DNA of 55,918 nt from Oligoflexia bacterium (GTDB lineage: Bacteria > Bdellovibrionota > Bacteriovoracia > Bacteriovoracales > Bacteriovoracaceae), in NCBI GenBank assembly GCA_015232015.1, contig JADGAM010000006.1, positions 1 to 55,918 of the forward strand, written 5' to 3'. The position numbers and the translations under genes were made by a program. The notes under the pieces are model-generated. The model worked only from the letters and a program-made list of their open reading frames with translations, made no database searches and was not told where the DNA came from. Below, in pieces: positions 8,129 to 16,461 of this stretch. Numbering within the stretch: the first letter of the stretch is position 1; every line of letters starts with the position of its first letter.

Positions 8129-9067
8129 TTATTCTGAATTTGAATTTGAATTTGAATTGGATTCAGATTCAGATTCAGATAATATCACTCGTTTTACTCC
8201 CAACATTTTACATGCTTTTTCTTTAATTATATTTAGTTTTTCTCGAGGATAGGGAGTGCTATCTTTTAAATAGCCAATAACTCCCTGAGGGCGGAAGGGA
8301 ATAATTTTAAAATTAGTATAATCATTTAAATTTTTTACAAAATTTAAAATATTTAATACCTCTTGCTCAGAATCATTAATACCTTCAATGAAAACTGTTC
8401 TAATTTCAAAGAGTAATTTTTTATCTGATATTAATTTAAAATTTTCTAATATATTTTGATTTTTTTTACCAGTGATGTTTGCATGAATGGTTGGATTAAT
8501 GGCCTTTAAATCGAACATAAAACCATCTATAACTGATGAAAGTTTGTTAAATGTTTGAATATTATTATATCCATTGGTATCAATAAAAAAAGTTAAGTTG
8601 GTTGCTGAGTTGCTAGAAGGAGAGCAGGGAGAGTGTGGTAGTTTTTTTATTGTAGTAATGAGATTAATTATAAATTGTGACCACTTAGTGGCCTCTCCTC
8701 CAGAAAATGTCACACCATCAATAAAATTTTGTTCTTCATTAACTTTTTTTATAAGCGTATCGATTGAAATTTTATATGAGTGAGGGTTTGAACTATGGGG
8801 ACAATTCTTAATACACAAATCACACTTTTGGCATAGCTTGTGATTAAATATTATGTTGTTTTTGGATAGTGTGAGTGCCTTGTGTTTGCAATTATCAATG
8901 CAGGAAAAGCATTGTTTACATATACCAATAGTCTCGGGATTGTGACAGTAAATACAATTTAAGTTACATCCTTGAAAAAAGATCACCATTCGGTGTCCTG
9001 GTCCATCTACAAAACTACTTTCAATAATTCTTGAGACTACAGCAAAATTTTTTTTATTAACATTCAT
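8129..9067 (-). CDS. yjjW: Glycyl-radical enzyme activase, YjjW type
   Basis: 312 residues. Radical SAM motif CNLNCIYC near residue 34, followed by two ferredoxin-type 4Fe-4S sites (CKQCFSCIDNC and CQKCDLCIKNC), then FSGGEAT and FDLKAINP typical of PFL-activase relatives. It should cut S-adenosylmethionine to place a glycyl radical on its partner enzyme, encoded 37 bases upstream at 9105-10637 and clearly of the YjjI type. The C-terminus is an unusual Ser-Glu/Ser-Asn tail produced by a 6-base repeat. The stop lies 19 bases from the stop of the convergent regulator gene. Confidence 0.85.
   Translation of the reverse strand: MNVNKKNFAVVSRIIESSFVDGPGHRMVIFFQGCNLNCIYCHNPETIGICKQCFSCIDNCKHKALTLSKNNIIFNHKLCQKCDLCIKNCPHSSNPHSYKISIDTLIKKVNEEQNFIDGVTFSGGEATKWSQFIINLITTIKKLPHSPCSPSSNSATNLTFFIDTNGYNNIQTFNKLSSVIDGFMFDLKAINPTIHANITGKKNQNILENFKLISDKKLLFEIRTVFIEGINDSEQEVLNILNFVKNLNDYTNFKIIPFRPQGVIGYLKDSTPYPREKLNIIKEKACKMLGVKRVILSESESESNSNSNSNSE
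8138..8182 (-). repeat. 6-base microsatellite in the 3' end of yjjW
   Basis: Runs of GAATTT and GATTCA hexamers encode the alternating Ser-Glu/Ser-Asn tail of YjjW. In frame, low complexity, and outside the catalytic domain. Confidence 0.85.
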
Positions 9068-9104
9068 GATCTCTAATTAATCTCTAATAATCTCTAAATA
9101 ATCT

Positions 9105-10637
9105 TTAATAATCTTTCAAGGGAAATTGTTTGCGATTAAGGATGTTTTGATTTTGAAGGGAATTTGCACCAAGAGAAACTGTTTCATCTCGCAAAGGAAT
9201 TCCTTGCTGATATTTTTTAAAATCACTTCTTTTAATAAGATATCCACTTACTCTAATTAATTCTGAATCAACAGCATTAATACTAAGTACTTTAACTCCG
9301 GCCCGTAAAGCACCTTCAATTATGGTTAAAACACCTTGATGATTGCTATGAGAGGTTTGATCAAAAACTACTATGTCACTTACTCCGGTATCAAAGTATT
9401 GATGAAGGGCCCCTGCAATTGTTAATTGTTTAGAAAGAGAAGTTGGATTTTCACCAATTTTTATTCTAACTCCGGGAGTAGTATCAATATCACTATCAAT
9501 GCCAGATTGAGCATGCAAACCAATCTTATTTTGATATCCTTGGCAATAAACGCCATTCACATTTTTAATTGTATTTTTAATAATACTCATAATTTTTTGA
9601 GCAACAACTTCTGCTCGCTCGTCACTGCCTAATTTTGATCCGTCTATTATTTCGATACATTCGTAAAGACCAAAAATGCCCGCCATAGAGGTAAAATTTT
9701 CCAGTTTAATTAAATTTTCACGAGCTAAAAATGAATGTTCGAAAAATTTAATCTCTTCAACTAAAAAACGTGCGCGAGCATTTATTATCTCTACTTGAGC
9801 ATTTAAAACCTCTTGTAAATATTTTTCAAAGTCATCAAATTTATCATATTTTTTTTGTTTTTCTGCTACTTTTTTTAAGTTAACTCTAACAAGAGTGTGA
9901 CTGCCGCCTGCTATTTTTAAAGTGTTGTAGCAACTAGCAACTCCATAATTAGAAGATAGTTCAGATTCTAATATTGAGTTATTTACAAAATATGGTTTGG
10001 CAGTTGCAAGTGCTGTATCTATGGCCGATAATATAAATGCACGCTCTGTTGAGGAATCGATTTTAAGAGATAAATTTGGAACGGAATTTTTCAACTCTTT
10101 TTCTAATTTTAAAATGATCTCTCCAACTACAGTTTTTTGAGGACCAATATTTAAATGAACAAAGGCATTTGAAAGAGTGCGATCCACATTTGTTAGATAT
10201 AACTTTAATAAATTTGTGGCCTCTTCTCTTGAAACACTATTAACGAATGGTTCTAACAAGGAATCAATGTTACCTAAGTAAACAGGGTATCCTGTTACAG
10301 AAGGGACATATTGATAAATAATTAAAAGTGCATTTATTGCTTCATAAAGATTTGTAGGAGGGGTAATATTTAAGTATTCACTTCCTTGAGAGAGAAAAAG
10401 TTGATAATCGGGTAAAATATATCTGGGTGTAAGAGGAGCATTTCCTTCAAAAAGATCACAAATTATTTTTTCTTTTAGAAGTTCTTGAGCATTCGTTGAG
10501 ATCTTAGGATAAGGAAGAAGTCCTTGTGCCCAGAGAGTAATGTGATTACGTTTTTGTTTGTGATCACTATGGGCCGAACTAGTAAGAATTTGATATAAAT
10601 CATTTTGAATTTGTTGAATTTGTTGTTGTGTTGTCAT
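9105..10637 (-). CDS. yjjI: Glycyl-radical protein, YjjI family
   Basis: 510 residues, the usual size of YjjI (about 516). The C-terminal glycyl-radical motif RVSGYLIKRSDF places the radical near Gly465. The region YGVASCYNTLKIAGGSHTL holds the presumed thiyl-radical Cys. The reaction of YjjI is not firmly known to me; it belongs to the pyruvate formate-lyase/anaerobic ribonucleotide reductase superfamily. The activase gene follows after 37 bases (a stretch of repeated AATCTCTAAT-like sequence), so the two form a unit. An amino acid permease gene lies 59 bases upstream in the same direction, with a palindrome in the gap. The product should work only without oxygen. Confidence 0.85.
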   Translation of the reverse strand: MTTQQQIQQIQNDLYQILTSSAHSDHKQKRNHITLWAQGLLPYPKISTNAQELLKEKIICDLFEGNAPLTPRYILPDYQLFLSQGSEYLNITPPTNLYEAINALLIIYQYVPSVTGYPVYLGNIDSLLEPFVNSVSREEATNLLKLYLTNVDRTLSNAFVHLNIGPQKTVVGEIILKLEKELKNSVPNLSLKIDSSTERAFILSAIDTALATAKPYFVNNSILESELSSNYGVASCYNTLKIAGGSHTLVRVNLKKVAEKQKKYDKFDDFEKYLQEVLNAQVEIINARARFLVEEIKFFEHSFLARENLIKLENFTSMAGIFGLYECIEIIDGSKLGSDERAEVVAQKIMSIIKNTIKNVNGVYCQGYQNKIGLHAQSGIDSDIDTTPGVRIKIGENPTSLSKQLTIAGALHQYFDTGVSDIVVFDQTSHSNHQGVLTIIEGALRAGVKVLSINAVDSELIRVSGYLIKRSDFKKYQQGIPLRDETVSLGANSLQNQNILNRKQFPLKDY

Positions 10638-10668
10638 TTTAATTCTCTGTAATTTAATTTAAAATTAA

Positions 10669-10700
10669 TTAGTCGCTGGCGCGAAAGCGACAGTGACTAA
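10669..10700. repeat. REP-like palindrome, family A
   Basis: TTAGTCGCTGGC, then GCGAAAGC, then GACAGTGACTAA. Imperfect inverted repeat between the permease stop (it overlaps the last 4 bases) and the yjjI start. It could attenuate transcription from the permease into yjjI. Confidence 0.75.
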
Positions 10701-12478
10701 TTATTAAGCTTGCTGTGTTTTATTCCATATAAAAAGTAAATAAAAAATCCCACTAATAGCCATATTAAGAATCTAATCCAATTAGTCACTCCTAATTCAG
10801 TCATCAGATATGTACAACTTAAAAATCCAAGAATAGGAATGAGAGAGTATTTCTTTAGAAAGCAAAATATTGCTACAACTATTGCCAAAATTATATAAAT
10901 AAAATATGGAATTTTTTCGATAAAATTTTCCTTAAAGTTTAAGAAATCTTTTGCACCTTCTGGATTAAAATAAAATATAGCGATTGCGATAAATATTAAA
11001 GTAAGAGGAACTATCCATTGACCATTAATGTAAGGTACTCTAAAAATTTTTTTCTTGCTTTCTTCTGAAGGAGGAGGCAAAAAGATCACTCCAGCACAAA
11101 CCACCACAAATGCAAATAAAGTTCCTATTGAAGTTAAATCTGTTACCTCCGTTAAATTCATAAATAGAGAGGGGATGGCCACCACAAAACCGGTTACGAT
11201 AGTTGAAAACCATGGAGTTTTATATTTAGGATGAATTGCTGCAAAGATTGGGGGAAGAAGTCCATCTCGGCCCATAGACATCCATATTCTTGGTTGACCA
11301 ATTTGAAATACTAATAAAACAGTTGTCATTGCTACAATTGCACCAACTGCAACTATTCCTGAGATCCAAGGTAAATTTAAATTTTGAGCTCCAAAGATAT
11401 GTGCTAGTGGATCACCTACTTGCAATGTTTTATAATTAGCAACGCCTGTTAGTACTAGGGCCACAATAATATATAAAATGGTACAAATTACTAGAGAAAG
11501 AATCATGCTTCTAGGTAAATCTCGGGATGGATTTTTACACTCTTCTGCTGTAGTAGAAATAGCATCAAAACCAATGTAAGCAAAAAATACAGCAGAGACT
11601 CCTTTAAATACTCCTGCTACTCCATTAGGAGCAAAGGGAGACCAATTTGCTGGATTAATATAGTATGATCCAAGAACTATAACTAAAAAGATTATTAAAA
11701 GTTTTAGACCAACCATAATATTTGATGCTCGTTTTGATTCTTTAATTCCTATAAAAACTAGATAGGTTACTATGACAGTAATAAATAGAGCAGGTAAATC
11801 GCAAATTATTTTTATTCCCAGAAATACAGGGGCCTTAATCCAGGCAGTGTAGGCCACCATGGTATTTGCAAGGTCTGCATTTTTTTGTAATTCAATCAAG
11901 GTTTTTCCTTCTCGTAAAAGTGCTTCAATAGTAGTGGAGGCCCGTAGTGCTGAGAGGTAATCCAGAGTAAGAAACTCGGGTATATTTAAACCATAACCTA
12001 AAAGAAGACCAGTAAAGTAATCACTCCATGATATGGCGACAGCGATATTGCCGATGGAGTACTCCATTAAAAGATCCCATCCAATTATCCAAGCAAGTAA
12101 TTCACCTAACGTTGCGTAAGTGTATGTATAAGCTGATCCGGCCACAGGAATACGAGAGGCAAATTCAGCATAGCATAGCGCCGATAACCCACATGCAATT
12201 GCTGTAAAAATAAATAAAAATATTATTGCAGGTCCACCATTGTAAGCGGCATTACCAATGGTAGAAAAAATTCCTGCTCCAACAATCGCGGCAATTCCTA
12301 GTGCTGTTAGATCAATTACATTAAGTTCTTTTGCAAGTGTTGATTGGTTATTTAACTTATTATCAGAGGAAGAATCTATGTTTGCATCATCAATTATTTT
12401 TTGGATGCATTTTTTTCTTGTTAGTCTGTTAAGAAAGTTGTTGCTTTGACAGTAATTTGATTTGGAATTATCACTCAT
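10697..12478 (-). CDS. APC-family amino acid permease, cationic amino acid type
   Basis: 593 residues with about 12 or more membrane segments. The first helix carries IGIAAIVGAGIFS-like sequence (ALGIAAIVGAGIFSTIG), and FFAYIGFDAISTTAEE and NPSRDLPRSM are hallmarks of the YfnA/CAT branch of the amino acid-polyamine-cation superfamily. It is expected to import amino acids across the inner membrane by proton symport or exchange. A hydrophilic N-terminal tail of about 55 residues and a 60-residue loop between early helices are typical for the branch. It stands upstream of yjjI-yjjW in the same direction; substrate not predictable. Confidence 0.88.
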   Translation of the reverse strand: MSDNSKSNYCQSNNFLNRLTRKKCIQKIIDDANIDSSSDNKLNNQSTLAKELNVIDLTALGIAAIVGAGIFSTIGNAAYNGGPAIIFLFIFTAIACGLSALCYAEFASRIPVAGSAYTYTYATLGELLAWIIGWDLLMEYSIGNIAVAISWSDYFTGLLLGYGLNIPEFLTLDYLSALRASTTIEALLREGKTLIELQKNADLANTMVAYTAWIKAPVFLGIKIICDLPALFITVIVTYLVFIGIKESKRASNIMVGLKLLIIFLVIVLGSYYINPANWSPFAPNGVAGVFKGVSAVFFAYIGFDAISTTAEECKNPSRDLPRSMILSLVICTILYIIVALVLTGVANYKTLQVGDPLAHIFGAQNLNLPWISGIVAVGAIVAMTTVLLVFQIGQPRIWMSMGRDGLLPPIFAAIHPKYKTPWFSTIVTGFVVAIPSLFMNLTEVTDLTSIGTLFAFVVVCAGVIFLPPPSEESKKKIFRVPYINGQWIVPLTLIFIAIAIFYFNPEGAKDFLNFKENFIEKIPYFIYIILAIVVAIFCFLKKYSLIPILGFLSCTYLMTELGVTNWIRFLIWLLVGFFIYFLYGIKHSKLNN

Positions 12479-12608
12479 GTTTTTTCCAATTTAAAAAGGT
12501 TTAATAATTATAATTAGGTTTAAAAATATATTTTATCAATCATAAAAGAATTGATGTTTTTAAAAAATTTTAAATTACTTCTTTTTGCAGGTGATTTTTA
12601 ATCACTTA

Positions 12609-12648
12609 GGGCCCGTCAAAAAATAACTGCTCATTTTTTGACGGGCCC
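12609..12648. terminator. Strong palindrome, family B; possible terminator
   Basis: GGGCCCGTCAAAAAAT and ATTTTTTGACGGGCCC form a 16-base perfect stem around AACTGCTC. GC-rich base, AT-rich top. It lies upstream of the tRNA gene and behind the permease promoter. One arm with its flank recurs at 31300-31322, so it is probably a dispersed repeat, not a single-use terminator. Confidence 0.6.
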
Positions 12649-12761
12649 CTACTGGCCAAATTATAAAATTAAGTCTATTCTCCAAAGATAATAAAAATGT
12701 CTGCTATTAATGGTAATGGTCAATTACTTTGCTTATATTTCTGCTTTATTCATATTATAAT

Positions 12762-12836
12762 CGGGCAGTAGCGCAGGGGTAGCGCATTCGTCTGGGGGGC
12801 GAAAGGTCGCTGGTTCAAATCCAGTCTGTCCGACCA
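12762..12836 (+). tRNA. tRNA-Pro (anticodon GGG)
   Basis: Complete cloverleaf: acceptor CGGGCAG pairs with CTGTCCG, D-stem GCGC, anticodon loop CTGGGGG giving anticodon GGG at 12794-12796, T-loop TTCAAAT, discriminator A and an encoded CCA. It reads CCC/CCU codons. Its 3' side borders decayed recombinase and transposase pieces, so it may have been an integration site. Confidence 0.93.
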
Positions 12837-12902
12837 TTTTCAAATTCACCTTTTTTAGGCATCAATGATCACGGTTTTCTCCAATAAAATTCGATATTTC
12901 TT

Positions 12903-13094
12903 TCATTTAAAATTAGGTTCGATGCAATTTTTGAAAATATCAACAGTAGGAAGTGGCGATTTATCGAACGTATTCACTTCCGCCTTCAAGCGGTTCACTT
13001 ACTCCATCCAAGCTCTATACTTTTTCTTCCATAATTCCTCAGGAATAACTCCGTTAATTTTATCCTCAATTAAAGTTATCAATAACAACAACAT
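12903..13094 (-). pseudogene. Possible serine-recombinase C-terminal fragment, one in-frame stop
   Basis: Reading the minus strand, a 63-codon frame is open except for one TAA at 12999-13001. It encodes KINGVIPEELWKKKYRAWME, then VNRLKAEVNTFDKSP. The pattern 'G-x-I-x-E-E-x-W-x-K-K...W...NRLKAE' resembles the helical C-terminal region of large serine recombinases. This is weak evidence on a short stretch, but its place beside tRNA-Pro and other mobile debris makes a recombinase relic plausible. Confidence 0.3.
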
Positions 13095-13115
13095 TTAATT
13101 GAAGAGGAGACATGT

Positions 13116-13346
13116 ATGATGTTAAACACCAGAACTACCAAAGTAATTATTTATAGGGAGAAAGTAGATATGAGAAAAGGGCACCACGGTCTCTCTTATT
13201 TAGTAAGCTATAGCATGAATCTTGATCTACTATCAGGTGCTATTTTTTTATTTGTAGGTAGAGATAGAAAATCAGTAAAAGCTTTATTATGGGATGGAAC
13301 TGGCTTTCACACCACATCTAAAAATGGGTTGTTACTTATTTTATAA
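13116..13346 (+). pseudogene. Truncated IS66-family TnpB
   Basis: 76 residues against about 115 for a full TnpB. It holds the family signature: DMRKGHHGLSYLV, then LLSGAIFLFVGRDRKSVKAL, then LWDGTGF. After that the reading frame runs into unrelated sequence and stops. No TnpA or TnpC is nearby, so the element cannot move by itself. A GAAGAGGAGA ribosome site remains before the ATG. Confidence 0.7.
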
Positions 13347-13761
13347 AAGTATTGGAAGCAAAACTTGTCACCTCAAGTGGTTTTGTAATTTCCATTGGTA
13401 CCGAATGGATTGAGAATGAGGGAGAATATGATAAGCAAGATTGCGAAACCAAAGCATTTGCTAGATTAGCAGAGAAGATAAAAAAAAATTTTCCTCGCTT
13501 ACCCATTTGTGTTGTGGCCGATGGTCTTTATCCTAATCAAACTATTTTTAGTATTTGTGAAAATAATGGATGGGGTTTTATTTTTACTTTTAAAGATGGC
13601 AACCTTCCTTCTCTATGGAATGGAAAGATATTGAAGGTTTAAAAAAGCTTCAATTAGAAGAAAATAAAAAAGAGATAAATTCTACAATAATCAAAAGAGA
13701 GAAGATTGATAGGAAAATAAAAAAAATCAACCTTGCTTGCTCTCTGCGTTTAGAGAGATGA
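13322..13761 (+). pseudogene. DDE transposase fragment with frameshift
   Basis: The frame open from 13322 encodes VLEAKLVTSSGFVISIGTEW, then KQDCETKAFARLAEKI and FPRLPICVVADGLYPNQ, then GWGFIFTFKDGNLPSLW. This is the catalytic core of an IS4-like (H-repeat/ISNCY-type) transposase. It lacks the N-terminus. Just after SLW, coding continues in another frame (MEWKDIEGLKKLQLEENKKEI, from 13615 to the stop at 13759-13761), so a frameshift near 13615-13640 adds to the decay. It overlaps the 3' end of the IS66 fragment, as if one element landed in the other. Confidence 0.65.
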
Positions 13762-13889
13762 GAGTTTTTTTGCTACATTTAAGCTAAAAAATTGATATTT
13801 TGTTTCGTAATCGCTGTTTGTTTTACAATCAATGGATTAGGAAATAATATTTATTGGATAAACCACAGTATTTTTTTGAAGAGGCGCCT

Positions 13890-13985
13890 ATGGAAAAGAA
13901 AGGACGAAGACCTATTGAGGCCCTTGAAATTGGGCCAAAGCAAATGAAAAAAAATCCTACAAAAAGATCATCCCGTAATGAGTAA
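13890..13985 (+). CDS. 31-residue basic ORF overlapping the next start
   Basis: An ORF with AAGAGG about 8 bases before its ATG (13876-13881) and product MEKKGRRPIEALEIGPKQMK followed by a Lys/Arg/Ser-rich end. Its stop overlaps the ATG of the downstream operon (13978) by eight bases, as in translational coupling. It may be a real leader peptide or the residue of a transposon gene. Not recognised; low confidence. Confidence 0.3.
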   Translation: MEKKGRRPIEALEIGPKQMKKNPTKRSSRNE

Positions 13986-16461
13986 AATTATTTTTAAATT
14001 TTTACAAAGAGATATTACGTTTAATAAATTTTTTATTTTAATCTTCATTATATTCATCTTCTCAACTAACTCCGAATTTGCAATATCGAAGACTCTTGAA
14101 ATAGGAGATGATGGTGCCGTATCACTTGCATTTAATTTTCACGATGTGGATCAAATTACTGCCGACAACAGTATGTTCAAAAGCAGAAGATCAATTAACG
14201 TTATTAATGTGAATACATTTCTTTCAGATAATACTCAAAAATTCATTTTTGTTCCACTGGGAGTGCTAGCAGATGGAATGTTTCAGTTGGATTTATTTTT
14301 AAGGCCTCATAAAAAAGAGTATTCAAAAGGCGAATATTTTGTAGTAGCAAGTTCAGACAAATTTAATATTAAAAATTTCTCATTACAGTCAGAATTTGAA
14401 AAATTAAAACGAACTGACATTAAAGGATTTTTACGAAAACACGGTTTTAAGCAGTACAACTCGGAATCCGATGATAATACTTGTCTATCTAAAACGCTAG
14501 GAAGCTTAATTAAGTGTAGTAAAGTTTTCATGAATCAGTACAAAAATGTTAATTACGGAAAATTTAACGAATTAAAAACAGTTATCAATATCCCGGGAGG
14601 GGCCGATGGGAGATTTTTTGGACTAATTATTGAGTTGGATAGGTTCCTTTCTTTTTATGATGTGAAAGATGGATATTTTTATCAAGATATAGGACAGGTG
14701 TCTATTTTGGCAAATCAAAAATTTCCTAATTTTGTAGACTATCTTCCACTCACATATCCAAAAGAAAAATCTCAAGACAGTTTTATCGGAATAAAGGCGG
14801 TTGGAAATTCGTCTTATTTTTTTAAAATTAATATGCCAAAAAAAGGCGAGACTTATTTTTCATTCAAACTTGCACACATAAGTAATACTGCTATAGAAAA
14901 TTCTGGTAAAATTGATAAAATACATCCCTTTCGATTTAAAGTTACAATTAGCTGTCAAAATAAAGTTGCTGACATTATATCCAGAGATTTTATTCACTCT
15001 GATGTACAAGCGATTGATAGGATATTTTTTGAGCAAAATATTCCAATTTCACCTAAGTGTCCCTCTGGTGAAGTGGTCATAAGTCTAATTACAGAATTTG
15101 AAAAGAAAAGTGGAATATTATTTGTGGTCGATCCAGTCGTTTATAATATTTCTAATAAAAAAAGACCCAACCTAATCTTAATAACTGCCGATGCCTTGAG
15201 ATATGATCATACATCTCTATCAAATTACATACGAGATACCACCCCTTTTTTGAAGGCCTTTGCGAAAAATGGGGTGAGCTTTTCCAAGTATATTGTTCAG
15301 CGGAGTTTTACTTCCTCTTCCCTCCCGATCATTTTTACAGGTCAATACCCGTACCGTCTCAAAGAGGTGCAACAATTTGAGCGAAAGCAAAATAGTTATT
15401 TTGAATATGATATCCATAAGGTTCTTTTTCAGAATGGATATAACGCCTATTCAATTATCGGATCTAAAAATTTTGGTAAGCTCACAACAAGCAACAGATT
15501 TGCAAATAGAACATTATTCAATTCAGATATTAGTGATTTCGAATCTCTTCTTAGAGGATATCAATTTATTAAACAACAAGAAAAAAATCGTCCATATTTT
15601 CTGTGGGTTCATCTGAAGCGGCCGCATTTTCCATATAATCCGGAAAGTAAATTTAAAAAATTTTCAAAAAATTATTCAGCAGGGATCAAATGGTTTAATG
15701 ATAAAGAAAAGATAGAACTTTTTAGTAGACACAAAAAAATTTCCAATGATGAGCTTGATAATATTATCGGATTATATGATGATAATATCTCCAATATGGA
15801 TCATGACATCTCGACATTTCTATCAACGCTTCTTAAGGAAAAGATGCTTGATGATACCGTAATTGCTCTGACTACAGATCATGGGGAAAACATGAACGAA
15901 CATGGGCAGTATTTTCAGCATGGTACTATCTCTAATGCGTGTCTGAATGTCCCTTTGGTTCTAATTTATCCCAAGAAAATTTCACAAAATGTTAAAGTTG
16001 ATTCTATAGTTGAATCGATAGATTTATTCCCAACAATTTTAGATTTGCTTGATATCGAGATTCCCGCTGGTATTGATGGAAAATCTCTGATTGGATTAAT
16101 TAACAATCCAAATTTTCCACACAAAAAGTACGCCTATAGTGATTTAGATGGAAAGTTTTTTTCTGTACAAAATTTAGAATATAAATTAATTGTCAATCCT
16201 CATCAGGAATCTATTGAAGGGGTTAATTTTTACTTTCCTTACACTCACAAAAAACTAGAACTATATCATTTAAAGTCAGACCCATTAGAGAAAAATAATA
16301 TTTTTGATCAAAATCCAGAGGTTGCTTATAACTTATTAGAAAAGTTAATTCCCTATATGAAAAAATTTGAACAACGAGAAGAGGGTGGCCAGTTTACACC
16401 TGAAATGCTCGACCTTCTTGAACGAACAGGATATTTACATTGGAAAAAGATAAAAAAATAA
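13978..16461 (+). CDS. Exported alkaline-phosphatase-superfamily (sulfatase-fold) enzyme
   Basis: 827 residues. One hydrophobic N-terminal segment (about residues 15-35) acts as signal or anchor. Residues about 40-385 are a domain I do not recognise; 397-790 is a sulfatase fold: NLILITADALRYDH (metal ligand Asp405), TTPFLKAFAKNG, TTDHGEN (Asp634, His635) and QYFQHGT (His648). The nucleophile site, aligned on the FTG that follows, is Thr445 in FTSSSLPIIFTG. The CxPxR needed for formylglycine sulfatases is absent. Thr nucleophiles with intact metal ligands are known in phosphoethanolamine and phosphoglycerol transferases of this superfamily, so a phosphotransferase or phosphodiesterase is likelier than a sulfatase. 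First gene of a three-gene overlapping operon. Confidence 0.72.
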   Translation: MSKIIFKFLQRDITFNKFFILIFIIFIFSTNSEFAISKTLEIGDDGAVSLAFNFHDVDQITADNSMFKSRRSINVINVNTFLSDNTQKFIFVPLGVLADGMFQLDLFLRPHKKEYSKGEYFVVASSDKFNIKNFSLQSEFEKLKRTDIKGFLRKHGFKQYNSESDDNTCLSKTLGSLIKCSKVFMNQYKNVNYGKFNELKTVINIPGGADGRFFGLIIELDRFLSFYDVKDGYFYQDIGQVSILANQKFPNFVDYLPLTYPKEKSQDSFIGIKAVGNSSYFFKINMPKKGETYFSFKLAHISNTAIENSGKIDKIHPFRFKVTISCQNKVADIISRDFIHSDVQAIDRIFFEQNIPISPKCPSGEVVISLITEFEKKSGILFVVDPVVYNISNKKRPNLILITADALRYDHTSLSNYIRDTTPFLKAFAKNGVSFSKYIVQRSFTSSSLPIIFTGQYPYRLKEVQQFERKQNSYFEYDIHKVLFQNGYNAYSIIGSKNFGKLTTSNRFANRTLFNSDISDFESLLRGYQFIKQQEKNRPYFLWVHLKRPHFPYNPESKFKKFSKNYSAGIKWFNDKEKIELFSRHKKISNDELDNIIGLYDDNISNMDHDISTFLSTLLKEKMLDDTVIALTTDHGENMNEHGQYFQHGTISNACLNVPLVLIYPKKISQNVKVDSIVESIDLFPTILDLLDIEIPAGIDGKSLIGLINNPNFPHKKYAYSDLDGKFFSVQNLEYKLIVNPHQESIEGVNFYFPYTHKKLELYHLKSDPLEKNNIFDQNPEVAYNLLEKLIPYMKKFEQREEGGQFTPEMLDLLERTGYLHWKKIKK

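Noticed and set aside
12609-12648. Riboswitch or T-box upstream of tRNA/permease
   Set aside because: Simple perfect hairpin with no conserved specifier or aptamer features, and its arm is repeated at 31300.
12865-13098. 77-residue plus-strand ORF after tRNA-Pro
   Set aside because: No recognisable motif and no ribosome site. The minus strand gives a better recombinase-like reading.
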